From Duganella guangzhouensis (GTDB lineage Bacteria > Pseudomonadota > Gammaproteobacteria > Burkholderiales > Burkholderiaceae_D), in the NCBI RefSeq assembly GCF_009674535.1, contig NZ_WKJK01000015.1:1-64000 (forward strand): DNA of 64,000 nt, read 5' to 3'. Within the stretch, counting starts at the first letter, position 1; the number at the start of each line of letters is the position of its first letter. Positions 8,676 to 16,414 of the stretch are shown here, one piece after another. A program made the position numbers and the translations under genes. Under the pieces are notes generated by a model. The model had not been told where the DNA came from. It did not search any database and was given only the letters and a program-made list of their open reading frames with translations.

Positions 8676-8799
8676 CGAGTTAGATGTCGCAAAAAAGAGT
8701 CGCTTTACCACTTTATTTTTCGATTTAAAACGGGAGTTTTTTGAAGCTTCTGGACCCCATCAAAGCTGCGCCGCAAGGGCGTAGATAGCCGATCTGCGA

Positions 8800-8818
8800 G
8801 TGTTTGTAAGACAAACAC
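8800..8818. promoter_or_regulatory. Perfect inverted repeat upstream of flhD
   Basis: GTGTTTGT-AAG-ACAAACAC: two perfect 8-bp arms separated by 3 nt, 138 bp before the flhD start. The short spacer suits a dimeric repressor or activator site better than an RNA hairpin, but the binding protein is unknown. Confidence 0.5.
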
Positions 8819-8873
8819 CGACAGGTCGCGTCCGCTATTCCCCGACTGAAAATACGGAGTGTCACCTCTTCTG

Positions 8874-8902
8874 TTGCATTTGTTGCTCAAGCAGAATGTA
8901 TC
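8874..8902 (+). promoter_or_regulatory. Possible sigma-70 promoter of flhDC
   Basis: TTGCAT (8874-8879), a 17-nt spacer and TGTATC (8897-8902) are the best housekeeping-like pair close to flhD. The -10 is a poor match, so this is a weak candidate. Confidence 0.3.
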
Positions 8903-8955
8903 TCAACGGAAACGCACATGTGTTCCGACAGAGAGAAAACCGCAAGGAGAGGGAA

Positions 8956-9273
8956 ATGACCGCTAACGATATGATGGCTGAGATCCGTGATGCCAACCTG
9001 AGCTACCTGATGCTGGCTCAGCAAATGATTCGTGCCGACAAAGTCACCGCGATTTTCCGTCTCGGCATCTCGGCCGAAATCGCTGACCTGATTGAAGGCA
9101 TGAGCAACGCCCAAATCCTGAAACTGGCAGGCGGCAACATGATGCTGGCGCGCTTCCGCTTTGACGACAGCGCCATCCTGGCCATGCTGACCAACTACAA
9201 CAAGGACCGCGTGCTGGCGCAATCGCATGCCGCCATCCTGATGGCCGGTCAGCCGGTTGAAGAGATCGTTTAA
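8956..9273 (+). CDS. flhD: Flagellar master regulator subunit FlhD
   Basis: 105-residue subunit of the FlhD4C2 activator that switches on class II flagellar operons. The start at 8956 is fixed by the strong Shine-Dalgarno AAGGAGAGGG (8944-8953); the frame is open further upstream but without family similarity. The sequence begins MTANDMMAEIRDANLSYLML and contains the typical core LAQQMIRADKVTAIFRLG. It is followed after 16 nt by flhC. It carries the usual short Val-terminated tail. Confidence 0.96.
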   Translation: MTANDMMAEIRDANLSYLMLAQQMIRADKVTAIFRLGISAEIADLIEGMSNAQILKLAGGNMMLARFRFDDSAILAMLTNYNKDRVLAQSHAAILMAGQPVEEIV

Positions 9274-9289
9274 GTCGGGAGCACAGATC

Positions 9290-9838
9290 ATGGCCGCCAA
9301 GAAAAGTGTCGTATCGGAAGCCCAGGAGATCCAGCTGGCGATCGAACTGATCCAGTTGGGCGCCCGCCTGCAGCTGCTGGAGTCGGAAGTGTCGCTGTCG
9401 CGCGAACGCCTGCTCAAGCTGTACAAGGAGTTGAAGGGCGTGTCGCCGCCGAAAGGCATGCTGCCGTTCTCGACCGACTGGTTCCTGACCTGGCAGCCGA
9501 ATATCCATTCCTCGCTGTTCATCAACATCCATGCCTTCCTGGTGACGCATGCCGGCGCCACCGGCGTCGAAGCGGTGATGAAGGCGTACAAGCTGTACCT
9601 CGAACAAATGCCGCCGGAACCGGGCGAAGAGCCGCTGCTGTCGCTGACCCGGGCCTGGACCCTGGTGCGCTTCTTCAGCAGCAAAATGCTGGAATTGGCG
9701 CCATGCACCAAATGCCAGGGCAAATACGTGGTCAACGCCATGGACCTGCACGGCAGCTATGTCTGCGGCCTGTGCCACATGCCTTCGCGCGCCGGCAAGA
9801 CCAAGAAAACTCGCGAACTGGAAGCATTGGCGGCATAA
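9290..9838 (+). CDS. flhC: Flagellar master regulator subunit FlhC
   Basis: 182-residue DNA-binding partner of FlhD. The C-terminal zinc site is visible as CTKC and, after about 20 residues, CGLC. Conserved FlhC regions include the PFSTDWFLTWQPNIHSSLF block. The ATG at 9290 follows a weak GGGAG (9277-9281), and the alternative in-frame start at 9257 would overlap flhD with residues unlike the family. FlhD and FlhC together control the motility genes downstream. Confidence 0.96.
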   Translation: MAAKKSVVSEAQEIQLAIELIQLGARLQLLESEVSLSRERLLKLYKELKGVSPPKGMLPFSTDWFLTWQPNIHSSLFINIHAFLVTHAGATGVEAVMKAYKLYLEQMPPEPGEEPLLSLTRAWTLVRFFSSKMLELAPCTKCQGKYVVNAMDLHGSYVCGLCHMPSRAGKTKKTRELEALAA

Positions 9839-9845
9839 TGCCGGC

Positions 9846-10619
9846 GTGACCTTACCTTATCTACAACGTCTTGCCCGCGCGCCCGCCGTGCGGGCCATGC
9901 TGATACAGTGCGGCGCCTTGCCGCTGACCCTGGCCATCCTCTACGTGATGGCCAGTTTCCGTTTACCGGTCGATTATGTGCGGCTGGCCCTGGTGCAGGG
10001 GCTGGTCGCGGCCGGCCTGGCCTGGAAGTTCGGGCTGGCGGCCTGGTGGCGCGCGATCCAACTATTGTTCCCGCTGGCGCTGTTGACCGCTCTGGCGCTG
10101 CAGCTGCCGTCCTGGCTGTTCGGCGCCGGCTTTGTGCTGCTGCTGGGTTGGTACTGGTCGACTTTCCGCACTCAGGTGCCGTATTACCCGTCCGGCCCGG
10201 TGGTGTGGGATGCGGTGCGCCAGCTGCTGCCACGCGACAGGGCGCCACGGGTGATCGACATCGGCAGCGGCCTCGGCGGCCTGACGCTGTACCTGGCGCG
10301 GGTGCGGCCGGACGCCGACGCCGTCGGCATCGAGCTGGCGCCGCTGCCATGGCTGGTCAGCTGGCTGCGCGCCAAACTGGCCCGCAGCCGTGCCCGTTTC
10401 CTGCTGGGCGACTATGAAAAACTCGATTTCAGCCAGTTCGATCTGGTGTTTGCCTACCTGTCGCCGGCCGCCATGTCCGGATTGTGGCGCAAGGCGGCGG
10501 CCGAAATGCGTCCTGGTTCGATGCTCTGTAGCTATGAATTTATCATTACGGAAAGAACATCAGATAGCATCATTCGTGCCACACCGACCGAGATTCCCCT
10601 CTACATATGGTACTTTTAA
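9846..10619 (+). CDS. Membrane-anchored class I SAM-dependent methyltransferase
   Basis: 257 residues from a GTG start at 9846, only 7 nt after flhC. The N-terminal 110 residues hold about four hydrophobic helices, for example MLIQCGALPLTLAILYVMAS and a segment ending GFVLLLGWYW. The C-terminal half is a Rossmann methyltransferase domain with motif I VIDIGSGLGGLTLYLAR and a post-motif FAYLSPAAM. The substrate is not evident. Its place between flhC and motA suggests a link with motility, possibly modification of a flagellar or envelope component, but this is inference. An ATG at 9838 is followed at once by a stop in its frame, which supports the GTG start. Confidence 0.75.
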   Translation: MTLPYLQRLARAPAVRAMLIQCGALPLTLAILYVMASFRLPVDYVRLALVQGLVAAGLAWKFGLAAWWRAIQLLFPLALLTALALQLPSWLFGAGFVLLLGWYWSTFRTQVPYYPSGPVVWDAVRQLLPRDRAPRVIDIGSGLGGLTLYLARVRPDADAVGIELAPLPWLVSWLRAKLARSRARFLLGDYEKLDFSQFDLVFAYLSPAAMSGLWRKAAAEMRPGSMLCSYEFIITERTSDSIIRATPTEIPLYIWYF

Positions 10620-10695
10620 GCATCATTTGACGTTATTCGCTTGCCCGCCTCTGCCTACTCGGCTAGAGTAGTTCTATATGTAAATTATTGAAAAG

Positions 10696-10725
10696 CCGGT
10701 CGACATGGCGTAACAATTCGACCGG
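10696..10725 (+). promoter_or_regulatory. Hairpin in the motA leader
   Basis: CCGGTCGA (10696-10703) pairs perfectly with TCGACCGG (10718-10725), followed by TTTT. It could be a weak terminator of the methyltransferase transcript or a leader structure 25 nt before the motA start. The loop holds the mini-frame ATG-GCG-TAA. Confidence 0.45.
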
Positions 10726-10750
10726 TTTTCGCTCTGGGGAGTCAGGACAC

Positions 10751-11611
10751 TTGTTAGTCATCATCGGATATGTAGTGGTCTGCGTCGGCGTGTTCGGCGG
10801 CTTTGCCATGAACGGCGGGCATTTGGCCGCCCTGATGCAGCCGTTGGAAGTGGTGATGATCGGCGGCGGCGCGCTGGGTGCATTCTTTGTCGGCAATAAC
10901 GGCAAGACCATCAAGGCCACGCTGGGCTCGATTCCCACCCTGTTCAAGGGCTCGCGCTACACCAAGGACTTGTACATGGAAATGATGTCCTTGCTGTTCG
11001 ACGTGCTGTCCAAAGTGCGCAAAGAGGGCTTGATGTCGATCGAAGGCGACATCGACAGCCCGGAGCAAAGCCCGCTGTTCAGCAAGTACCCGAGCGTGCT
11101 GGAAGATCACCATATCGTCGAATTCATGACCGATTACCTGCGGCTGATGGTGTCCGGCAACATGGACGCGTTCCAGATCGAGAATCTGATGGACATCGAG
11201 ATTGAAACCCACCACCACGAGGGCGCCGCGCCGGCCCACGCCATCGCCAAGCTGGGCGACGGCCTGCCGGCGTTCGGTATCGTGGCGGCGGTGATGGGGG
11301 TGGTGCACACCATGGAATCGGTGGGCCTGCCGCCGGCCGAGCTGGGGATTCTGATCGCGCACGCGCTGGTCGGTACCTTCCTCGGTATTTTGCTGGCCTA
11401 TGGTTTCGTCGGTCCGCTGTCCAGCCTGCTGGAGCAAAAGCTGGAAGAGTCGACCAAGATGTATCAATGCGTGAAAGTCACGCTGCTGGCCAGCCTGAAC
11501 GGCTATGCGCCGGCGCTGGCGGTGGAATTCGGCCGCAAAGTGCTGTACTCGACCGAGCGTCCGACCTTCAACGAGCTGGAAGACCACATCAAGAAATCGA
11601 AGTCGAAGTAA
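10751..11611 (+). CDS. motA: Flagellar motor stator protein MotA
   Basis: 286-residue inner-membrane stator subunit that with MotB conducts protons to drive flagellar rotation. A TTG start at 10751 is chosen: it gives the family N-terminus MLVIIGYVVV and has GGGGAG (10736-10741) 9 nt upstream. A longer frame upstream runs through the leader hairpin and is not MotA-like. Four membrane segments and the large cytoplasmic loop are present, with GDGLPAFGIVAAVMGVVHTM characteristic of the third helix region. It is the first of a dense run of motility and chemotaxis genes. Confidence 0.95.
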   Translation: MLVIIGYVVVCVGVFGGFAMNGGHLAALMQPLEVVMIGGGALGAFFVGNNGKTIKATLGSIPTLFKGSRYTKDLYMEMMSLLFDVLSKVRKEGLMSIEGDIDSPEQSPLFSKYPSVLEDHHIVEFMTDYLRLMVSGNMDAFQIENLMDIEIETHHHEGAAPAHAIAKLGDGLPAFGIVAAVMGVVHTMESVGLPPAELGILIAHALVGTFLGILLAYGFVGPLSSLLEQKLEESTKMYQCVKVTLLASLNGYAPALAVEFGRKVLYSTERPTFNELEDHIKKSKSK

Positions 11612-11648
11612 GCCATGCCGGCAACAGTTATTAGCTTAAGGAAGAATC

Positions 11649-12599
11649 ATGGCTGAAGAGGGCTTGCGGCCTATTATCGTCAAGCGCATCAAGAAGGGCG
11701 GCGGTGGTCACCACGGCGGCGCCTGGAAGATCGCGTACGCCGACTTCGTGACGGCGATGATGGCCTTCTTCCTGCTGATGTGGCTGCTCGGCTCGACCAC
11801 CAAGGGCGACCTCAACGGCATTTCCGAATACTTCAAGACGCCGCTGAAGGTGGCGATGGAAGGCGGCTCGGGCAGCGGCGACAGCTCGTCCATCATCAAG
11901 GGCGGCGGCAAGGATCTGACCCGCACCGACGGCCAGGTCAAGGCCAGCGACGATCCGGCCACCAAGAAAACCTTCAACCTGACCGCCGCCAAGCAAGCCA
12001 TGGAAGCGGAAGAAAACCAGCGCCTGAAGGCGCTGAAGGAACGCATCGAAGCCAAGATTGAAGCCAATCCGCTGCTGAAGAAATACAAGGACCAGCTGCT
12101 GCTGGACATCACCAGCGAAGGCTTGCGGATTCAGATCGTCGACGAGCAGAACCGTCCGATGTTCGCGCTGGCCAAGGCCGAGCTGCAGCCCTACACCAAG
12201 GAAATCCTGCACGAGATCGGCTTTGTGCTGAACGATGTGCCGAACCGCGTCAGCCTGTCCGGCCACACCGATTCGACCCCGTATATGAGTGAAACCGGCT
12301 ACAGCAACTGGGAATTGTCGGCCGACCGCGCCAACGCCTCGCGCCGCGAGCTGATCGTCGGCGGCATGAACGACGCCAAGGTGATGCGGGTGGTGGGGCT
12401 GGCCTCGGCCATCAACCTGGACCGCGCCGATCCGTTCAATCCGATCAACCGCCGCATCAGCATCGTGGTGATGAACAAGCGCGCCGAGGAAAACGTGCTG
12501 CGCGACGGCCGCAAGATCGAGGTGGGCGACACCGAGGACGCGGCGGCGATTCCGGCCGCCGCGCCAACGCCGCCCGCCGGCCCACCGGTACGCAAATAA
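11649..12599 (+). CDS. motB: Flagellar motor stator protein MotB
   Basis: 316-residue partner of MotA. One N-terminal membrane helix carries the proton-binding aspartate in AYADFVTAMMAFFLLMWLLG. A periplasmic OmpA-like peptidoglycan-binding domain follows, with LSGHTDSTPY and NWELSADRANASRREL. The C-terminus ends in a short Pro/Ala-rich tail. It lies 37 nt after motA. Confidence 0.96.
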   Translation: MAEEGLRPIIVKRIKKGGGGHHGGAWKIAYADFVTAMMAFFLLMWLLGSTTKGDLNGISEYFKTPLKVAMEGGSGSGDSSSIIKGGGKDLTRTDGQVKASDDPATKKTFNLTAAKQAMEAEENQRLKALKERIEAKIEANPLLKKYKDQLLLDITSEGLRIQIVDEQNRPMFALAKAELQPYTKEILHEIGFVLNDVPNRVSLSGHTDSTPYMSETGYSNWELSADRANASRRELIVGGMNDAKVMRVVGLASAINLDRADPFNPINRRISIVVMNKRAEENVLRDGRKIEVGDTEDAAAIPAAAPTPPAGPPVRK

Positions 12600-12622
12600 G
12601 AGTAGTAAAGACCGAGACTGTT

Positions 12623-13171
12623 ATGACAAGAAAAAAGATTCTGGGTTCCCATGTCAAACGCCTGCTGTCCGGCGTGTCTGACCACGGTCGCCGGCACCTG
12701 ACCGAAGTCGAGACCGACCTGATCCAGACCGGCCTGTTGCTGGAGGAAGCGATTGAAAAGCTGTCCTACAACTTCATGGCCATCCATAAAACGGTGGAGG
12801 CCGAACAAGCCACCATCCAGTTGCTGCTGGATGGCGGCACCGCCACCCCCGAGCAGCGCACCCAGCTGGAAGCGCTGCAGGGCCAGGTGGGCGGCTATGT
12901 GAATGCCGCCATCACCAGCCTGCAATTCCAGGACATGACCAGCCAGTTGCTGGACCGCACGCTGAAACGCGTGACCGGCTTGCGCGAGTTCCTCGGCACG
13001 CTGGGCGCCCACGGCGACGAGCTGCTGCCCGACAGCGACAACGAGCAAATCGTCGACCTGCTGGGCAAGGTCAGCATGGCGCTGGCGATACAGAGTTTGG
13101 AGTTGCGCAGTGTGTTGCGCAAAGCAGTCAGTCAGCAACACCTGGAGAGCGGCGACATCGAGCTGTTCTAA
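12623..13171 (+). CDS. CheZ-like CheY-P phosphatase family protein
   Basis: 182-residue, predominantly helical protein. The stretch LQFQDMTSQLLDRT reproduces the CheZ active-site signature (FQDLTGQ in E. coli CheZ) with Asp104 and Gln108 at the same four-residue spacing as E. coli Asp143 and Gln147. The C-terminus, ESGDIELF, is acidic and hydrophobic like the CheY-binding tail of CheZ. It is shorter than E. coli CheZ (about 214 residues). Its location between motB and cheY supports a role in ending the chemotaxis signal. It may be the main CheY-P sink, since no canonical cheZ follows the second cheY in this window. The assignment rests on the motif and the context. Confidence 0.7.
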   Translation: MTRKKILGSHVKRLLSGVSDHGRRHLTEVETDLIQTGLLLEEAIEKLSYNFMAIHKTVEAEQATIQLLLDGGTATPEQRTQLEALQGQVGGYVNAAITSLQFQDMTSQLLDRTLKRVTGLREFLGTLGAHGDELLPDSDNEQIVDLLGKVSMALAIQSLELRSVLRKAVSQQHLESGDIELF

Positions 13172-13206
13172 TAACTAAACAACGATTTACTGAGTGAGAT
13201 AAGAAG

Positions 13207-13572
13207 ATGGCCAAGACTATACTTGCGGTTGATGATTCCAGTTCCCTGCGCCAGATGGTGGCCTTCAGCCTGAAAGCCGCCGGCTACCAAGTGGTGGAAG
13301 CGGTGGACGGCCAGGATGGCCTGGAAAAAGCCAAGCTGCAGAACGTCGACCTGGTCCTCACCGACCAGAACATGCCGCGCATGGACGGACTGGAACTGAT
13401 CAAGCTGCTGCGCGAACTGCCCAGCTACGCCAAGACCCCTATCCTGATGCTGACCACCGAATCGTCCGACGAGATGAAAGCCAAGGGCCGCGCCGCCGGC
13501 GCCAATGGCTGGCTGGTCAAGCCTTTCGATCCCCAGCGGCTGATCGAGGTGGTCAAGAAGGTCATCGGCTGA
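13207..13572 (+). CDS. CheY-like single-domain response regulator (first copy)
   Basis: 121-residue receiver domain. The acidic pocket lies at VDD (Asp9-Asp10), the phospho-acceptor Asp53 sits in LVLTDQNMPRMDG, and the conserved lysine is in WLVKPF. There is no output domain. It directly precedes cheA, an arrangement common in betaproteobacterial che operons where this protein can act as a phosphate sink or second CheY. It differs clearly from the second CheY in this cluster (129 residues, Asp57). Confidence 0.9.
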   Translation: MAKTILAVDDSSSLRQMVAFSLKAAGYQVVEAVDGQDGLEKAKLQNVDLVLTDQNMPRMDGLELIKLLRELPSYAKTPILMLTTESSDEMKAKGRAAGANGWLVKPFDPQRLIEVVKKVIG

Positions 13573-13617
13573 TACGACGGGGACAATGATGCTGAGTGCA
13601 CGTTACGGAGTATCACC

Positions 13618-15801
13618 ATGACCATCGATATAAGCCAGTTTTATCAGGTCTTTTTCGATGAGGCCGAGGAACTGCTGGCTGAAATGGAGCGGCTGCTGCT
13701 GGCCGTCGATGTCGACTCGCCCGACGCCGAGGATCTGAACGCGATCTTCCGCACCGCCCATTCGGTCAAGGGCGGCGCGTCGACCTTTGGCGTGACCGAC
13801 ATGAGCGAGATCACCCACGTTCTGGAAACCTTGCTGGACCGCATCCGCAAGGGCGAGATGGCGCTGACCGGCGAGCACGTGGACGCCTTCCTGGCCGCCA
13901 AGGACACCCTCAAAATGCAGCTGGACGGCCACCGTCTGGGCAGCGAGGTCGACCAGGACGCGGTGGGCGACGTGCGCATGATGCTGCAATCGCTGGCGCA
14001 GGATGTGCCGGTGGTGGCGCTGGCGCCGGTGGCGCCGGCCTACAACGCGGCCGACGCCAAGGTGGTCGATCACAGCGGCGGCCGCCGCTACCGGCTGGAA
14101 CTGCCGGCCATGGCGCACCGCGAAGTGACCGCGCTGGGCGAGGAACTGGGCCTGATGGGCCACGTCTCGATCACGCCGCTGGACAAGGACCGCAACGCGA
14201 TGGTGGTCACCACCCATGAGAGTCTGGACGATATCATCGCGATCTGCTCGTTCGTGCTGAATCCGGACGAGATGAAAGTCACCGAGCTGCCGGCGCTGGA
14301 TGAGGCGCAGGCGCAAAAAGAAAAGACCGCGCGCGACCAGGTCGAGAACGACCTCGGCTATGGCTTCTTCGACAGCGCCGAGCTGAAACCAGCCGGTGCC
14401 ACCGGCCAGGGCTACGGCTTCTTCCAGCCGCTGGACGAAATCCGCGCCAACGCCAGCGCCGCCTCGGAAGACGCGCAGGGCTATGGCTTCTTCCAGCCGG
14501 TGGAGCAGATCCGCGCCGCCGCCGGCATCGTCATCGAGACCCCGCCGGAAGAAGAGAAGAAGGTGGTGGTCAAGAAGGAAGAGAAGGAAAAAGCGCCGGC
14601 CCAGGGCGCCGAATCGTCATCGATCCGGGTCTCGATCGAAAAGGTCGATCAGTTGATCAACCTGGTCGGCGAGCTGGTGATCACGCAAGCGATGATCGAG
14701 CAGCGCGTCGACACGCTGGACCCGATGGTGCACCAGCGCCTGCTCAGCAGCGTCAGCCAGCTGACCCGCAACACCCGCGACTTGCAGGAAGCGGTGATGT
14801 CGATCCGCATGATGCCGATGGACTTCGTGTTTTCGCGCTTCCCACGCATGGTGCGCGACCTGGCGCACAAGCTGGGCAAGAAAGTCGATTTCATCACCAA
14901 CGGCGCCGCCACCGAGTTGGACAAGGGCCTGATCGAACGCATCGTCGATCCGCTGACCCACCTGGTGCGCAATTCGATCGACCACGGGATTGAAATGCCG
15001 GAGGTGCGGCGCGCCGGCGGCAAGAGCGATGCCGGCCGCTTGTTCCTGTCGGCTTCGCATCAGGGCGGCAACATCATCATCGAGGTATCGGACGACGGCG
15101 GCGGCCTGAATCGTGAGAAGATCCTGGCCAAGGCGCAGCAGAACGGGCTGGCGGTCAGCGACACCATGAGCGACGCCGAAGTCTGGCAACTGATCTTCGC
15201 GCCTGGCTTCTCCACCGCCGAGACCGTGACCGACGTGTCCGGCCGTGGCGTCGGCATGGACGTGGTCAAACGTAACATCACCGCCATGGGCGGCGTGGTC
15301 GATATCCGCTCGGCCAAGGGCTTCGGCACCACCATCTCGATTTCGCTGCCGCTGACGCTGGCGATTTTGGATGGCATGTCGATCCGGGTCGGCGAGGAAA
15401 TTTATATCCTGCCGCTGGGCTTTGTCATCGAGTCGATGCAGCCGGTGCCGGAGGACGTCAAGGAAATCAGCGGCAAGGGCCGGGTCATCAAGGTGCGCGG
15501 CGAGTATCTGCCGCTGGTGCCGTTGTACCAGATGTTCGACATCGCGCCGCGCTTCGACGACCCCTGCCAGGGCATCGTCATCATCGTCGAGACCGACGGC
15601 CGCAAGGCCGGTCTGTTCGTCGACGAACTGGTCGGCCAGCAGCAGGTGGTGGTCAAGAATTTGGAATCGAATTACCGCAAGGTGGCCGGGATTTCCGGTG
15701 CCACCATCCTTGGCGACGGTGGCGTGTCGCTGATTCTGGACGTCGCCGCACTGATACGCTCGTCGCGCCAGCTTGCCGACGAATCGATTTTTTCTTCATA
15801 G
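13618..15801 (+). CDS. cheA: Chemotaxis histidine kinase CheA
   Basis: 727-residue kinase. Domains in order: Hpt domain with phospho-His48 (FRTAHSVKGGASTF), a P2-like domain around residues 155-225, a linker, P3 dimerisation from about 328, the HATPase domain with HLVRNSIDHGIE (N box) and SGRGVGMDVV (G box), and a C-terminal CheW-like domain. The linker carries three copies of GYGFF at residues 247-251, 265-269 and 288-292, the last two followed by QP. These repeats are not part of the textbook E. coli CheA and may be docking motifs. It phosphorylates CheY and CheB and sits 9 nt upstream of cheW. Confidence 0.96.
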   Translation: MTIDISQFYQVFFDEAEELLAEMERLLLAVDVDSPDAEDLNAIFRTAHSVKGGASTFGVTDMSEITHVLETLLDRIRKGEMALTGEHVDAFLAAKDTLKMQLDGHRLGSEVDQDAVGDVRMMLQSLAQDVPVVALAPVAPAYNAADAKVVDHSGGRRYRLELPAMAHREVTALGEELGLMGHVSITPLDKDRNAMVVTTHESLDDIIAICSFVLNPDEMKVTELPALDEAQAQKEKTARDQVENDLGYGFFDSAELKPAGATGQGYGFFQPLDEIRANASAASEDAQGYGFFQPVEQIRAAAGIVIETPPEEEKKVVVKKEEKEKAPAQGAESSSIRVSIEKVDQLINLVGELVITQAMIEQRVDTLDPMVHQRLLSSVSQLTRNTRDLQEAVMSIRMMPMDFVFSRFPRMVRDLAHKLGKKVDFITNGAATELDKGLIERIVDPLTHLVRNSIDHGIEMPEVRRAGGKSDAGRLFLSASHQGGNIIIEVSDDGGGLNREKILAKAQQNGLAVSDTMSDAEVWQLIFAPGFSTAETVTDVSGRGVGMDVVKRNITAMGGVVDIRSAKGFGTTISISLPLTLAILDGMSIRVGEEIYILPLGFVIESMQPVPEDVKEISGKGRVIKVRGEYLPLVPLYQMFDIAPRFDDPCQGIVIIVETDGRKAGLFVDELVGQQQVVVKNLESNYRKVAGISGATILGDGGVSLILDVAALIRSSRQLADESIFSS

Positions 15802-15810
15802 GGGGCCAAC

Positions 15811-16305
15811 ATGGCAGAGGTACAAACCACGGCGACGGCAGCCAATGAAATCGCCGGTCACGAATACCTGGCCTTCAAGCTGGGCACGGAAGAGTATGGC
15901 ATCGACATCCTGAAAGTGCAGGAAATCCGCGGCTACGAGGCGGTGACCCGCATCGCCAACGCGCCGGATTTCATCAAGGGTGTGATCAACCTGCGCGGCA
16001 TCATCATTCCGGTGGTGGACATGCGCATCAAGTTCAACCTGGGCGAGCCGGTGTACGACCAGTTCACCGTGGTCATCATCCTCAACATCAACGGCCGCAT
16101 TGTTGGTATGGTGGTGGATTCGGTGTCGGACGTGACCACGCTGACGCCGGAACAAGTCAAGCCGGCGCCGGAAATGGGCACCGCCTTCAGCACCGATTAC
16201 ATGATTGGCCTGGGCACCATTGATGAGCGTATGCTGATCCTGGTGAACATCGACAAGCTGATGTCCAGCCCTGAAATGGGCCTGATCGATCAACTGGCGG
16301 CCTGA
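15811..16305 (+). CDS. cheW: Chemotaxis coupling protein CheW
   Basis: 164-residue adaptor that couples MCP receptors to CheA. The CheW fold is seen from YLAFKLGTEEYGIDILKVQE through GVINLRGIIIPVVDMR. It follows cheA by 9 nt, indicating co-expression. Confidence 0.96.
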   Translation: MAEVQTTATAANEIAGHEYLAFKLGTEEYGIDILKVQEIRGYEAVTRIANAPDFIKGVINLRGIIIPVVDMRIKFNLGEPVYDQFTVVIILNINGRIVGMVVDSVSDVTTLTPEQVKPAPEMGTAFSTDYMIGLGTIDERMLILVNIDKLMSSPEMGLIDQLAA

Positions 16306-16315
16306 TCCGCCGCCC

Positions 16316-16342
16316 CGCTGGCGCCACAACGTCGCGCCAGCG
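16316..16342 (+). promoter_or_regulatory. Intercistronic hairpin between cheW and the MCP gene
   Basis: CGCTGGCGC (16316-16324) pairs perfectly with GCGCCAGCG (16334-16342) around a 9-nt loop. No U-tract follows, so it is more likely an RNA-stabilising or processing element than an intrinsic terminator. Confidence 0.5.
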
Positions 16343-16414
16343 CATCCAAGGACGCGTCCCAAAAAGAAGGCCGCGCCGCCACACGATAGAGCAAAGACAA
16401 GAGGGGAGCAGCAC

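Larger units (their letters stand above)
8408..8955. other. 548-bp intergenic regulatory region between kynU and flhD
   Basis: No convincing gene is present. The stretch is clearly more AT-rich than its surroundings and contains a roughly 100-bp imperfect tandem duplication whose two copies each carry a sigma-28-type promoter (8550-8576 and 8649-8675). It also has an AT-rich palindrome at 8615-8641, a perfect 8-bp inverted repeat at 8800-8818, and a weak sigma-70-like promoter near 8874-8902. It should contain the divergent promoters for kynU and flhD. Confidence 0.75.
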
